From Rhodoplanes serenus (GTDB lineage Bacteria; Pseudomonadota; Alphaproteobacteria; Rhizobiales; Xanthobacteraceae): 57,731 nucleotides of DNA. Every line of letters begins with the position of its first letter. The first letter of the stretch is position 1. The notes under the pieces are model-generated. The model ran no database searches, was not told where the DNA came from, and saw nothing but the letters and a program-made list of their open reading frames with translations. The DNA lies in NCBI GenBank assembly GCA_945893145.1, contig CAMDDZ010000030.1, positions 1 to 57,731 of the forward strand, in the 5' to 3' direction. This document shows, in pieces, positions 17,843-27,548 of this stretch. A program made the position numbers and the translations under genes.

Positions 17843-18822
17843 CCGGCCGTCGCTTGCTGCAATTCGTCCTTCCGCTGATCGCAGTCGGCCTCTCCCCGCT
17901 TCCGGCATCCGCTCAGGCGCCATGGCCGGAGCGGCCGTTGAAAATCATCGTGCCGTTCACGCCGGGCTCCAGTTCCGATACCATCGCCCGCATCATCGCG
18001 ATCAAGATGGGCGAGCGCCTGGGCCAGCAGGTGGTGGTGGAGAACCGCGTCGGCGGCTCGACCATCATCGGCACCGACGCGGTCGCCAAGGCCGCGCCGG
18101 ATGGCTACACGCTGGGCCTCGCCAACACCTCGACGCACGCAGTGAGCGCGGCGCTCAACGCCAGCCTGCCGTTCGATCCTGTGAAGGACTTCATCCCGAT
18201 CGCGATGATCGGCAGCTCGCCGTTCGTGCTGGTCGGCGCGCCGGGCGTGTCGGCGCCGACGCTGAGGGATTTCGTCGCGCTGGCGAAGACCAATCCGGGC
18301 AAGCTTAGTTACGCCTCCGCCGGCACCGGCACACTGGCGCATCTGGCGGGCGAGTTGTTCAAGCACCAGGCCGGCATCGACGTCACTCATGTGCCCTATC
18401 GCGGCAGCGCGCAATCGATGCTCGATCTGATGCAGGGCCGTATCGAATTGTCGGTCTCGACGCTGCCGCCCACGCTGCAGCACATCCGCGAGGGCCAGTT
18501 GCGTGGCTACGCGGTGATGAGCGAAAAGCGCAACGCCGCGCTTCCGGAATTGCCGACCGTCGCCGAAGCCGGAGTGCCCGGCTGCGAAGCCGCGCTTTGG
18601 ACTGCGCTCGTGGTGCCAGCTGGTGTGCCGGCCGGCATCGTCAAGCGCCTGAACGAGGTCGTGCTGGCGGTGATGAGCGATCCTGCAATCCAGCAAGCGC
18701 TGAAGCTTCAGGGTGTGGATCCGGAGCCGGGCGCGCCCGAGGCGGTGGCAGCCCGCATCAAGGCCGACGTGGCGCGCTGGCGCGAAGTCGTGGTGAGCGC
18801 CAAGATCACCGGCGCGAACTAG
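17839..18822 (+). CDS. Bug-type tripartite tricarboxylate transporter binding protein
   Basis: A 327-aa periplasmic binding protein of the Bug/TctC family. Residues 1-27 are a signal peptide ending in ASAQ. The family opening follows: WPERPLKIIVPFTPGSSSDT, then AAPDGYTLGLANTS, AGTGTLAHLAGELFK and HVPYRGSAQSMLDLMQG. Bug proteins bind carboxylates, often aromatic or small organic acids, and can act without an adjacent transporter gene. Its 4-nt overlap with the monooxygenase suggests that it senses or captures the substrate of this operon. No TctAB genes lie in the window. Confidence 0.9.
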   Translation: MTGRRLLQFVLPLIAVGLSPLPASAQAPWPERPLKIIVPFTPGSSSDTIARIIAIKMGERLGQQVVVENRVGGSTIIGTDAVAKAAPDGYTLGLANTSTHAVSAALNASLPFDPVKDFIPIAMIGSSPFVLVGAPGVSAPTLRDFVALAKTNPGKLSYASAGTGTLAHLAGELFKHQAGIDVTHVPYRGSAQSMLDLMQGRIELSVSTLPPTLQHIREGQLRGYAVMSEKRNAALPELPTVAEAGVPGCEAALWTALVVPAGVPAGIVKRLNEVVLAVMSDPAIQQALKLQGVDPEPGAPEAVAARIKADVARWREVVVSAKITGAN

Positions 18823-18889
18823 CCAACCGCGCTTTCAACCGCTCGTTTGCCGAACTATTATCGCGCGCGACGAACAAGGAACGCCCATC

Positions 18890-19291
18890 ATGGTTGAGTT
18901 GCCGAAAGGCGCGCCGAAGCTTGAGGAAATCCTGCTGAACACTGGCGCGCTGCCGTGGCGGGACAAATCGCTGAAGGGCGTTTCCGAGAAGATGCTCTGG
19001 CGCAACGAGGAGACCGGCGCGTCGGTGGCGCTGATCAAGTTCGCCAAGGGCGCCGGTATCCCGGAGCCGCATCTGCATTCGTCGAATCAGTTCATGTTCT
19101 GCCTGAGCGGCAAATATGAATACACCTCGACCGGCGTGGTGCTGACCGCGGGCAGCTTCTACTGCAACCCCAAGGGCAACGTGCATGGGCCGGCGATCGC
19201 CCATGAAGAAACCGTGGTGGTCGAGATCTACGACGGCCCGCATTATCCGCAGAAGCCGAATTGGTACACCGACGAACGCGACGCGCACTGA
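18890..19291 (+). CDS. Cupin-domain protein
   Basis: A 133-aa single-cupin protein. The metal-binding first motif is PHLHSSNQFMFCLSGKYEY near residue 62 and the second is GSFYCNPKGNVHGPAI near 88. Such small cupins can be dioxygenases, isomerases or ligand-binding modules. It lies 67 bp after the Bug gene and 11 bp before a RidA gene, continuing the catabolic operon. No specific reaction can be assigned. Confidence 0.85.
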   Translation: MVELPKGAPKLEEILLNTGALPWRDKSLKGVSEKMLWRNEETGASVALIKFAKGAGIPEPHLHSSNQFMFCLSGKYEYTSTGVVLTAGSFYCNPKGNVHGPAIAHEETVVVEIYDGPHYPQKPNWYTDERDAH

Positions 19292-19302
19292 GGAAGGCCA
19301 CC

Positions 19303-19701
19303 ATGCCCAAGAAGCAGATCAAGACCGACCGCATCCGCCAGCCGAATGGCCATTTCTCGCAAGCCACCATGATCGAGGCGCGCGGGCGGCTGGTGTTCAT
19401 CTCCGGCATGACGTCGCGGCGGCCCGACGGCACCATCGCGGGCATCGGCGATATCGAGGCGCAGACCCGGCAAGTCTGCGAGAACATCAAGGCCGCGGTC
19501 GAGACCGCGGGCGGCACCATGGACGATATCTGCCGCGTCGATGTCTACGTGCGCAACATGGAGCACTTCGACACCATCCACAAAGTGCGGCGCGAGTATT
19601 TCAAGCCGCCGGCGCCGGCCTCGACCATGGTCGAAATCAGCAAAATGACCTCGCCCGAGTATCTGATCGAGATCAACGCCATTGCGGTGCTGAACGATTA
19701 A
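19303..19701 (+). CDS. RidA-family protein of the plus-strand catabolic operon
   Basis: A 132-aa RidA-fold protein. It shows LVFISGMTSRRPDG, then ENIKAAVETAGGTMDDICRV and a C-terminal EYLIEINAIAVLND. As in the RidA gene at 5379, the substrate-binding Arg of E. coli RidA is missing (PASTMVEI instead of PARSCVEV), so it belongs to a Rid subgroup with a different substrate. The start ATG 19303 follows GAGGAAGG. It is convergent with the ABC permease, whose stop is 6 bp away. Confidence 0.87.
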   Translation: MPKKQIKTDRIRQPNGHFSQATMIEARGRLVFISGMTSRRPDGTIAGIGDIEAQTRQVCENIKAAVETAGGTMDDICRVDVYVRNMEHFDTIHKVRREYFKPPAPASTMVEISKMTSPEYLIEINAIAVLND

Positions 19702-19707
19702 CGCAGT

Positions 19708-20472
19708 TTAAGTGTGCCCGGCCTCGCCGAACCACGGCTTGAGTGCGACCTCGACCAGAACGACCGCCGCATAGAGCCCGATGCCGATGGCAGCGAGCCC
19801 GACCAGCGCCGCATAGGCCAGCGGCACGTTGACCTGCGAATTGGCGACCAGCATCAGGTTGCCCAGGCCCTGGTTCGAGCCGATGAACTCGCCGATCACG
19901 GCGCCGATCACCGCGAGCGTGATGGCAACCTTCGAGCCCGAGATCACGAAGGGCAATGCAGCCGGGAGGCGGATTTTCCAGAACGTCTGCCAGCCGTTGG
20001 CCCGCACCGACGTCGCGAGATCGAGGTATTCGGCTGGTGTGTTGCGAAGGCCGGTCGCGGTGTCGACCACGATCGGGAAGAACGCCACGAGCCAGGCGAT
20101 CGCGAGCTTGGATTCGATCCCGATGCCGAGCCAGATCAGAATAAGCGGGGCCAGCGCAACCTTCGGCAGCGACTGGGTGGCGATCAAGAGCGGATAAAAC
20201 ATCAAGTTGAGTACGCGCGAGCTTGAGATCGCAACCGCCAGCGGCACGCCGAGCACAAACGCCAGCAGAAAGCCGTAGAAGCTTTCAAGCAGCGTGATCC
20301 AGCCCTCCTCCACCAAGAGCCGCCAGTTCTTCAGGAGTGAGTCCCACACCAGCCCCGGTCGCGGCAACACCACGAGCGGCACATCGAAGACAACGACGTA
20401 GAGGTGCCAGGCGAGTAGCAAAAGCGCGACGCCGAGCACCGGCAGGCCGAAGCGGATGAGCCTATCCGGCAT
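19708..20472 (-). CDS. ABC transporter permease (NitT/TauT/SsuC family)
   Basis: A 254-aa inner-membrane permease with about six helices. The BPD-type coupling signature reads NGWQTFWKIRLPAALPFVISG and other family segments are QSLPKVALAPLILIWLGIG and IGEFIGSNQGLGNLM. The start ATG 20472 overlaps the ATPase stop by 11 nt, showing translational coupling. With the ATPase and binding protein it forms a complete importer. The substrate class could be sulfonates, nitrate-type anions, or thiamine-precursor-like compounds. Confidence 0.9.
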   Translation of the reverse strand: MPDRLIRFGLPVLGVALLLLAWHLYVVVFDVPLVVLPRPGLVWDSLLKNWRLLVEEGWITLLESFYGFLLAFVLGVPLAVAISSSRVLNLMFYPLLIATQSLPKVALAPLILIWLGIGIESKLAIAWLVAFFPIVVDTATGLRNTPAEYLDLATSVRANGWQTFWKIRLPAALPFVISGSKVAITLAVIGAVIGEFIGSNQGLGNLMLVANSQVNVPLAYAALVGLAAIGIGLYAAVVLVEVALKPWFGEAGHT

Positions 20473-21277
20473 GGACGACTCCAAGACCCGCGCCGGCGCG
20501 CCGCTCAAGCTCGGTGAAGGCCGCCGTGTAGCGCAGCTCCGGCTTGCGCGGATAGGCGAGATCGGTGCGGATGCGGTCGATCACCCGGCCGGGACGGCGG
20601 CTGAACACCAGCACCTCGTCGGCGAGATAGACCGCCTCCGCGATGCTGTGGGTGACGAACACGACGGTCGTGCCGGAAACACGGCGGATGTGAAGCAGCA
20701 AATCCTGCATCTCCATCCGGGTCAGCTCATCGAGCGCGCCGAACGGCTCGTCCATCAGCAACAGCGAAGGCCCCGGCACCAGCGCCCGGCAGAGCGCGAC
20801 GCGCTGCTTCATGCCGCCGGAGAGCTGGTGCGGCCGGCTCTTGGCGAAGCCACCAAGGCCCACGAGGTCGAGCAGCTCCATCGCGCGCGCACGGGCGCGT
20901 TCGTCGTTGCGGCCGGCGATCTCCATCGGGAACAGCACGTTGTTGAGAACGGTGCGCCACGGCAGCAGGTTCGGACTTTGGAACACGAAGCCGAAATCTT
21001 CCTGCGGGCCCTGCACTTCGCGGCCGCGGATCACGACGTGGCCGCTGCTGGCGCGCGTCAGACCGGCAGCAATGCGCAGCAGCGTGGTCTTGCCGCAACC
21101 GCTCGGGCCGAGCAGCGAAACGAGCTCGCCCTGCTTGAGTTCGTAGGACACGCTCTCAAGTGCCACCACCGGCTCAGCGCCGCGCGCGGCCGCCGGGAAT
21201 GTCTTGGCGACCTGATCGAAGACGCCGAAGGCGCGCGCGCCGGATGCCGCGTCGTCAGCCGCGAGAGCCGATATCAT
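20462..21277 (-). CDS. ABC transporter ATP-binding protein (NitT/TauT family)
   Basis: A 271-aa cytoplasmic ATPase. Walker A is LGPSGCGKTTLLR near residue 63, the Q-loop is FVFQSPNLLPW, the signature LSGGMKQRVALCRAL, Walker B LLLMDEPFGALDE, and the switch His is in VFVTHSIAEAV. The start ATG 21277 gives a 40-residue N-terminal lead before the nucleotide-binding fold. It lies 22 bp downstream of the binding protein and overlaps the permease. Confidence 0.92.
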   Translation of the reverse strand: MISALAADDAASGARAFGVFDQVAKTFPAAARGAEPVVALESVSYELKQGELVSLLGPSGCGKTTLLRIAAGLTRASSGHVVIRGREVQGPQEDFGFVFQSPNLLPWRTVLNNVLFPMEIAGRNDERARARAMELLDLVGLGGFAKSRPHQLSGGMKQRVALCRALVPGPSLLLMDEPFGALDELTRMEMQDLLLHIRRVSGTTVVFVTHSIAEAVYLADEVLVFSRRPGRVIDRIRTDLAYPRKPELRYTAAFTELERRAGAGLGVVHAG

Positions 21278-21299
21278 GCGGGCGCGCCGGCCCGTTGTG

Positions 21300-22310
21300 T
21301 CACGGCTTGATCGGCGGCTGTGGCAGGAAACTGGTGTCGTACGCGTCAGTGGCCACAACCTTGCCGGCCGCGCCGGTGTTGCTGGCGATCATGTCGACGC
21401 TCTCCGCCATGGTGGCTGCGTCGATGGTGCCAAGGCCATTGGCCCTCGTCTGCGCGGTCAGCACGAGGTCGTTGACGATGGCGATCTCCTGCAACACCAC
21501 GTCCGGATCGAGACCCTTGACGTGCCGCCCGACGATCTCGGCAGCTTCCTTCGGATTGGCGATCGCGTCGCGCCAGCCTTGCAGCGAAGCCTTCACGAAC
21601 GCCCTCACCTGCTCGGCGTTGGATTTGAGATAAGCGTCACGCACCAGGATGCCGTTGGAATAGAGCTTCAACCCGTGGTCGGCGAACAGGAACATCAGCG
21701 CTTCGCTCTCGCTCGACGCCTTGACCAAGCCGGGCCGCGACATCGCGAAGGTCTCAATCGCCGGGATTTTCTTGCTCACCAGCATGCCGATGCGCGCCGC
21801 CGGGTCGATGTTGGTGAACTTGACGGTCGAGGCTTTAAGTCCCTTCGACGTCATGAAGGCTTCGATCACCTTCTGCGTAAACGAGCCCGCGCCGCTGGCG
21901 ATCTCAAGGTTCTCAAGCTGCTCCGGCTTGGTGACGTTGGCGCCCGACTTCAGCGAGAACACCGCATAGGGCGCCTTTTGGTAGAGCACCGCCACCATCT
22001 TGACCGTGGCGGCGGCGTTGGCGCGCGCCGCAACGAGCCCGGCCACGTCCGAGAACGCGAACTGGGCCGCGCCCGACTCGACGCTCTGGATCGCCTGCGC
22101 GGTGCCCTGGCTCGGGATGATGGTGACGTCGAGGCCGGCCTGTTTGTAATAGCCCTTCTCCAGCGCGACATACCAGGCGGCGTGACGCCCGAGCGCGCGG
22201 AAGTCGAGCGAGAACGTCACCGGCGTGGTCTGGGCGCAAGCCTCGCCTGCGGCCAGCAGCCCGGCGAACAGCAGTGCTGCGACTTTGAGCAATGAGAACG
22301 TGCGTTGCAT
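21300..22310 (-). CDS. ABC transporter substrate-binding protein (NMT1/THI5-like)
   Basis: A 336-aa periplasmic binding protein with a clear signal peptide (residues 1-26, ending ACAQ). The NMT1 family features are the start VTFSLDFRALGRHAAWYVAL, with KGYYKQAGLDVTIIPSQG directly after it, and SVESGAAQFAFSDVAGLVAA. Family members bind pyrimidine/thiamine precursors, sulfonates or related small molecules. It is first in a three-gene importer operon and starts from ATG 22310 with GGGAGG just upstream. Confidence 0.9.
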   Translation of the reverse strand: MQRTFSLLKVAALLFAGLLAAGEACAQTTPVTFSLDFRALGRHAAWYVALEKGYYKQAGLDVTIIPSQGTAQAIQSVESGAAQFAFSDVAGLVAARANAAATVKMVAVLYQKAPYAVFSLKSGANVTKPEQLENLEIASGAGSFTQKVIEAFMTSKGLKASTVKFTNIDPAARIGMLVSKKIPAIETFAMSRPGLVKASSESEALMFLFADHGLKLYSNGILVRDAYLKSNAEQVRAFVKASLQGWRDAIANPKEAAEIVGRHVKGLDPDVVLQEIAIVNDLVLTAQTRANGLGTIDAATMAESVDMIASNTGAAGKVVATDAYDTSFLPQPPIKP

Positions 22311-22441
22311 GATCCCTCCCTGCGGCGATGCCGCCTGTCATGCGCGCATGTCACCATGTTGGAGGCATAGGGACAATAGCGCGCCCGGCGGAGGCCACGG
22401 CGAACTGCCAAACCTCGTCGATGCGGCCGATATCAACGCGC

Positions 22442-23230
22442 TCAGCGAACCGAGAACCGGATCGGGGCGTTGAAGCTGCGCGTCTCGCCTTCCATGCCGG
22501 AGGGGAAAGGCGGCAGCGGCTGGGCGCGCGACAGCATCGCCAGCGCCTCTTCGTCGAGCGCGGCCGATCCCGAGCTCTTGGACACCGCTTTCTCCAGCAC
22601 GCGGCCCTTGCGGTCCATGGTGAACGTCACCGTCACGATGCCCTGAGCGCCCCGCGCCGCGGCCGGATACTGCTTGAAGCGGTTGAGATGGGCCATCAAT
22701 TGGCCGAGCCAGATCACCGAATTGGCCTGGCTGCTGGTGCCGAGCCGCGGCGCCGCGGGCGTGGGCGCCATCCGATCGGTCTTGACCGGCGCGGTCTGCA
22801 CCAGCGAGCGATTGACCGTCTCCTGCACTGACCGCTCGTCCGGCTTGACCTCGGGTTTGGACTCCTGTTGGACCTCGGGCTTCGGTGGCTCGACCTTCAG
22901 CACGACTGCCGGATTTTCGGCCGGCGAAGGCTCGACAACAGGATCAGGCTCCGGCTGCTGCACGGCCTCGACCTGAGGCTGCGGCTTTTCTTCGATCACC
23001 TCGGGTCCAGGCGCGATGTCCATGCGCGACTCAGGCGATTCCGGCACCGGCGCAAGATCCACCATGATGGCCGGAACGTCCTGCGCGCCTTCCGACTGCA
23101 CCGAACGCAGCAGCAGATAGCTAGCCATCAGTCCGGCGTGCGCCGCGAGAACGATCGCCGCGGCGAGGCTCCAGCGCAGCAGCTCGGGCCGCGCGTCGTG
23201 ATCGAACAAAACGACCGCCTGCGCCAGCAT
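22442..23230 (-). CDS. tonB: TonB energy transducer
   Basis: A 262-aa TonB. One N-terminal membrane helix (about residues 20-42) is followed by a long Pro/Glu/Val-rich periplasmic linker, then a C-terminal TonB domain with LNRFKQYPAAARGAQGIVTV and MDRKGRVLEKAVSKSSGS. It couples the inner-membrane proton gradient, through ExbBD, to outer-membrane receptors. A GTG at 23239 overlapping the exbD stop as GTGA is an equally plausible start, adding three residues. It lies directly after exbD. Confidence 0.92.
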   Translation of the reverse strand: MLAQAVVLFDHDARPELLRWSLAAAIVLAAHAGLMASYLLLRSVQSEGAQDVPAIMVDLAPVPESPESRMDIAPGPEVIEEKPQPQVEAVQQPEPDPVVEPSPAENPAVVLKVEPPKPEVQQESKPEVKPDERSVQETVNRSLVQTAPVKTDRMAPTPAAPRLGTSSQANSVIWLGQLMAHLNRFKQYPAAARGAQGIVTVTFTMDRKGRVLEKAVSKSSGSAALDEEALAMLSRAQPLPPFPSGMEGETRSFNAPIRFSVR

Positions 23231-23235
23231 GGCTC

Positions 23236-23661
23236 TCACTTCTTCTCGCGCGCCTCGAGCGCGACCAGCGCGATCTTGAGATAGCCGGTGGCGCGCAGCA
23301 GGTTCATGACCTCCATCACGTCGCCGTAGCTGACCGCGCGGTCGGCGCGCAGAAAAATGTGCTGATTGCGGTCGTTGTGGGTGGCGCCCGCAAGTGCCGA
23401 GCCGAGCGCGTTGCGGGGCACGGCCTCTTCACCGATCGCGAGCGTCAGGTCCGCCTTCAACGACAGGAACACCGGCTTGTCGGGCCGCTTCTGCGGCTCG
23501 ATGTTGGCGGCCGGCAGATCGACCGGCAGATCGACAGTCGCCAGCGGCGCCGCGATCATGAAGATGATCAACAGCACCAGGATCACGTCGATGAACGGCG
23601 TGACATTGATCTCGTGGGTTTCCGCGAAATCGTCTTCTTCGCGCGCAAGCCGGATCGACAT
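23236..23661 (-). CDS. exbD: ExbD/TolR-family biopolymer transport protein
   Basis: A 141-aa protein with a single membrane helix near residues 22-42 preceded by EINVTPFIDVILVLLIIFM, where the Asp is the conserved proton-carrying residue of ExbD. The periplasmic domain ends with AVSYGDVMEVMNLLRATGY. It lies 4 bp after exbB and overlaps or abuts tonB. Confidence 0.93.
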   Translation of the reverse strand: MSIRLAREEDDFAETHEINVTPFIDVILVLLIIFMIAAPLATVDLPVDLPAANIEPQKRPDKPVFLSLKADLTLAIGEEAVPRNALGSALAGATHNDRNQHIFLRADRAVSYGDVMEVMNLLRATGYLKIALVALEAREKK

Positions 23662-23665
23662 CGGG

Positions 23666-24658
23666 TTACTCCGCGGCGCGCGCGAGCGGCATCGATCCGC
23701 GGTCGGTGTCGCGGCTCACCAGCCGCATCACCAGCGCTCCCGCGTCCGCGACCTGCGCGCGGTAGCCGCCGATGGCGCGCGCGAACACGTTGTAGATCAC
23801 GACCGCCGGAATGGCGGCGAACAGCCCGAGCGCGGTCGCGAGCAGCGCTTCGGCGATGCCGGGCGCCACCACCGCGAGGTTTGTGGTGTGCGCGTTCGAA
23901 ATGCCGATGAAACTGTTCATGATGCCCCACACGGTGCCGAACAGGCCGACGAAGGGCGCGGTCGCGCCGATGCTGGCGAGCAGCCCCATACCACGGCCCA
24001 CGTGCCGCCCGGCGCCGACCTCGATGCGCTCCATCAGCCAGGAGACACGCTCCTTGAGCGCCTCGCTGCTGGCGCCGCCCGAAAGGTTTGCCTCAGCGCT
24101 GGCGGTGCGCACGAGCTTCGACACGATGTCGCTGTCTTCACCAAGCTGCTGTCTCGCCTCGCCGAGCGAACGCGCCGCTTGCAGCACGGCAATGCCCCGG
24201 CACGCCCTGCGCTTGGCGGCTGCGAGTTCGAAGGCCTTGGCAAGGCCCACCGTCCACGTCACGAGCGACGCGAACACCAGGCCGATCATCACGGCCTGCA
24301 CGATCATGTCGGCATTCAGGAACATGCCCCATGGCGACATGTCGTGCGGCAGCGTGGCCGTGGCGATCGTGGGTGGCGGTGCTGGTGTGGCCGCAGGCGT
24401 TGGCGTGACCGCGGACGCTTGTGCGGCCGCGGGCGCTTGCGCAGCCGTGCTGTCCTGCATGATCGCGGGCGGAGACACCGCAGAAGGCCGCGCCGCTGGA
24501 GCAGGATTTGCCGGTGCTTGAGCCCAAGCGCCAGCCGCAACGCCCAACAGGCAAGCGCCCATCACAAGCGCCGCCGCGACCCGAACCATGCGCGCCTGCA
24601 AGCCGCGTGTGAGCCGATCAGAAGTCAGACCACCGCTCTGCCGGTCATTCCCAGTCAT
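23666..24658 (-). CDS. exbB: ExbB/MotA/TolQ-family proton channel protein with signal sequence
   Basis: A 330-aa ExbB. The start ATG 24658 has AAAGG 6 nt upstream. Residues 20-47 look like a cleavable signal ending in AWAQ, followed by an Ala/Pro-rich periplasmic segment of about 50 residues; this long form is typical of ExbB paired with siderophore systems. The MotA/ExbB core has [20 protein letters not shown] and [21 protein letters not shown]. With ExbD and TonB it forms the energising complex for the receptor gene upstream. Confidence 0.92.
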   Translation of the reverse strand: MTGNDRQSGGLTSDRLTRGLQARMVRVAAALVMGACLLGVAAGAWAQAPANPAPAARPSAVSPPAIMQDSTAAQAPAAAQASAVTPTPAATPAPPPTIATATLPHDMSPWGMFLNADMIVQAVMIGLVFASLVTWTVGLAKAFELAAAKRRACRGIAVLQAARSLGEARQQLGEDSDIVSKLVRTASAEANLSGGASSEALKERVSWLMERIEVGAGRHVGRGMGLLASIGATAPFVGLFGTVWGIMNSFIGISNAHTTNLAVVAPGIAEALLATALGLFAAIPAVVIYNVFARAIGGYRAQVADAGALVMRLVSRDTDRGSMPLARAAE

Positions 24659-24956
24659 CGTTAACCTTTCAGTCGCCCCAACAAATTGAGCCACGCCTGC
24701 GGTCCGCTTGCCGGTCCTTCGGATCATCCGGCTGCGCAGCCAAATCATAAACGCCTGTGAGATGCAGGACCGGTATATCGCGGGGCCGCAGCGCAACAAA
24801 GTCAAAAGACGGCCGCGGCCGCGCCGTTTGTAGAGGTTCCAATCTGCGATCGAGGCCCTCGCGTAACCACCACAACACACAGCGAAATCGGCGCTGTCGC
24901 GCCGATCCCACCATGACGTTTTTGCTTGATGTCTCGTAACGCGATGCCTCGCCCTG
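24659..24956. other. Intergenic spacer, no gene seen
   Basis: About 300 bp between the receptor stop and exbB. I see no convincing coding signal, tRNA or strong hairpin. It may hold a separate promoter for exbB-exbD-tonB, but no clear box was recognised. Confidence 0.5.
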
Positions 24957-27272
24957 TTACTGCCGGGCTCTCGGCAACTCCAGCGCTGAAAGCGGGCCGA
25001 GCAAAGACGGCCGGTCCATGCCGGCAAAGTTCGTGGTCAACACGAACCGCGCCGCGCGCGGCGAACCGATCGTGATGTTGTTGTTGCCGTCCGCGTTTGG
25101 ATAGTACTTCGTGCCGAAGATGTTCTCGACGTTGATCTGCGCCTTCGTGCTCTTGTTGATTCGCCAGAACAGCACGCCATCGACCCGCGTATAGGCCGGG
25201 ATCAGCACGGTGTCGTCGGAGCCGGCGTAGAAGTTGCTGGAGTAGATCACGCCGAGGCCCGCACCCCAGGTTTCGTTGAAGTCATACCGGTTCCAGAGGC
25301 TGAACGTGTTGTAGGGAATGAGCGCCACGCGATTGCCGGGCGTGATCGTCGTCGAGGTCGCCCCCACGATGCGGGCATCCGTGTAGGCATAACCGCCGGT
25401 CATCTGCCACTGATCGGTCAGGTAGCCGGCCAGCGACACTTCGATGCCCCTGGTTTGGGTCGCGCCGCTCAGAATGAAGAAGCCTGCATTGTTCGGGTCG
25501 GCAAGACGGCTGTTGGTACGATCGAGGTTATAGAACGCCGTCGAGAATTGCAGGCGCTGCGTGATGTCCCACTTCAAGCCAACCTCCTTGTTGACGAACT
25601 TCTCGGGTTGCGCCGCCGCGGTTCCGGGCGTCAGACCGTTGAACTGGTCGCCGGAGGCCGGCAGGTAGGACACCGAATAGCTCGCGTAGATCGACAGCGG
25701 CTCGATCGGCTTGAACACGCCACCGATGCGCGGCGATGTCAGGTTGTCGGTCCGGCTGAAGGTGGTGCCGAACGGCATCACGAAGGGGGTGCCGGCCGGC
25801 GCGAAGCCGGGCGTGAGGTTGGTGTAATCGAGCGCAAAGCGCTCGAAGCGCACGCCGCCGATCACCTGGAAGTGCCGCGACAGCTCAATCTGGTCCTGCA
25901 CATAAGCTGCCGCAACATTGAGTTTGGTGGCGTTGCGGGCGTCCGTATTCAAGCCGGCGAACGAAACCGGCAGGAACGACGTTGGGCTCAACGCCGAGAC
26001 CACGGGCGACGTCAGCGAGCGGTTGGTCGTGAATATGCCGCTGAAGCGGGCATTCCCCGACTGCTGGTTGGAGAATTCGGTACCGAACAGCACCGTGTGC
26101 TTGGTGAAGCCGATGGCGAATTTCTTGGTCCAGTCGGTCTGATTGGTAATGTTCTGCCGGTCGTTGGTGTTGTTATAGGCCGACATCGTGTAGGTGTCGG
26201 CGGCGCTGACCGCGCTGCCCGGATAGACGTTCTGATAGAAGCGCTTGTAGTCGGCAAACCGCGTCTGGCTCTTGACCTTCAGCCCATCGTCGAAAATGTG
26301 CTCGAACGACGTCATCACGATGTTCTGCGTGGATCGCGTTTCGCTCAAGTTCGGATTGCCGAAGTAGGCAGACGGCGGTGCCTTCGGATACGGAATGCCG
26401 AATTGCGACGGGATACCGCGATCGGCGGTGCGGTAGTCGTGGAAGTATTCGTAGCTGACCTTGATCGTGGTGACGCCGGTGGGCGTCCACGTGAAAGTCG
26501 GGTTGATGCCGCTCCGCTGCATTTTGAAGTAGTCGCGGTAGCTGTTGCTGTCCTCGAACACGCCATTGATGCGCGCCGCGAAGGTGTCGGTAATCGCGTG
26601 GCCGATATCGGCCGAAATGCGCTTGTTGTTGTAGGAGCCGGTCTGGAGTTTCCATTCGTTGATCGGGACGCCGTCGGCGTCCTTGAGAATGCGATTGAGC
26701 AGACCGCCGGCGTTACCGCGGCCAAAGATCATCGCGTTCGGACCTTTGAGGAATTCGATGCGCTGGGCGTTGTAGAGGTCGCGATACACCTGACCGTCGT
26801 CGCGCATGCTGTTGACGAAGAAGTCCGCGGTCGAGGACTGTCCACGGATGACGACCTGATCGCGGTTGCCCTCGCCCTGATGCCAGACCACGCCGGGAAC
26901 GTAGCGCACCACGTCCTCGAGTTTCTGCGCGCCGATGTCCTCGACCTGCTGCTTGGTCACCACCGTCACCGCTTGCGGCACATCGCGCAGCAGGGTGTCG
27001 GTCTTGGTTGCGGTGGAGGAGCGCGTCGCCAGATATCCGACGACGCCATTGGACGGGATCGCTGGCGCGGGCCTCGGCGTCGCTGCAGCGGGCCGCGCCA
27101 CAGGCGCTCTCACCGGCCGCCGGGCTGGCCGCGCGACAGTGCCCTCGACGTTGATCGTATTCAGCGTGGTCGATTGCGCGACCGCCGGCGTTGAAACGAT
27201 TTCGTTTGCGCTGACGAGAATTGTTGTGGCCAGCAGCATCCGAATATGCCGCCGCACGCTCCGCTCACCCAT
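24957..27272 (-). CDS. TonB-dependent siderophore receptor
   Basis: An outer-membrane receptor of 771 aa. The start ATG 27272 follows AGGGG; residues 1-33 are a signal peptide. A TonB-box-like LNTINVEG and a Pro/Ala/Arg-rich spacer precede the plug, which contains [20 protein letters not shown] and [19 protein letters not shown]. The barrel has family strands such as [23 protein letters not shown] and [13 protein letters not shown]. No N-terminal signalling (STN) domain is seen. The usual C-terminal aromatic (RFVLTTNF) is followed by 22 extra residues, so the BAM recognition residue is not terminal. It lies upstream of exbB. Confidence 0.92.
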   Translation of the reverse strand: MGERSVRRHIRMLLATTILVSANEIVSTPAVAQSTTLNTINVEGTVARPARRPVRAPVARPAAATPRPAPAIPSNGVVGYLATRSSTATKTDTLLRDVPQAVTVVTKQQVEDIGAQKLEDVVRYVPGVVWHQGEGNRDQVVIRGQSSTADFFVNSMRDDGQVYRDLYNAQRIEFLKGPNAMIFGRGNAGGLLNRILKDADGVPINEWKLQTGSYNNKRISADIGHAITDTFAARINGVFEDSNSYRDYFKMQRSGINPTFTWTPTGVTTIKVSYEYFHDYRTADRGIPSQFGIPYPKAPPSAYFGNPNLSETRSTQNIVMTSFEHIFDDGLKVKSQTRFADYKRFYQNVYPGSAVSAADTYTMSAYNNTNDRQNITNQTDWTKKFAIGFTKHTVLFGTEFSNQQSGNARFSGIFTTNRSLTSPVVSALSPTSFLPVSFAGLNTDARNATKLNVAAAYVQDQIELSRHFQVIGGVRFERFALDYTNLTPGFAPAGTPFVMPFGTTFSRTDNLTSPRIGGVFKPIEPLSIYASYSVSYLPASGDQFNGLTPGTAAAQPEKFVNKEVGLKWDITQRLQFSTAFYNLDRTNSRLADPNNAGFFILSGATQTRGIEVSLAGYLTDQWQMTGGYAYTDARIVGATSTTITPGNRVALIPYNTFSLWNRYDFNETWGAGLGVIYSSNFYAGSDDTVLIPAYTRVDGVLFWRINKSTKAQINVENIFGTKYYPNADGNNNITIGSPRAARFVLTTNFAGMDRPSLLGPLSALELPRARQ

Positions 27273-27386
27273 GTGCCCACCCCTTGAATTACACCCCGGG
27301 CACTTTCGGCAACGCGTCCCCAACGCGACACACAACAGGCCCCGGATGGTCGTAGGGCCGCGCTAAAATCGCCGCAATATCAATGA

Positions 27387-27403
27387 TTTAGACTGTCTCC
27401 AAG
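27387..27403. promoter_or_regulatory. Candidate iron-responsive (Irr/ICE-like) box
   Basis: TTTAGACTGTCTCCAAG agrees with the Irr-type consensus TTTRGAAYNRTTCYAAA at 13 of 17 positions. It lies 115 bp upstream of the receptor start and is AT-richer than its surroundings. The consensus is from general knowledge of rhizobial iron control; the match is imperfect. Confidence 0.35.
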
Positions 27404-27548
27404 GTAGAATTGGATCAATTCAAGAAGAGCCCTTAACGCACGAAAGCGGCTGGGCTTCTCGCTGCCGCGCTTGAAATCGGTTGCTTCCTGGAATTCGTTG
27501 AAACAAGAACGTCGGCGATTTGCGCGGCAGTGTGCGACGGAGAAACCG

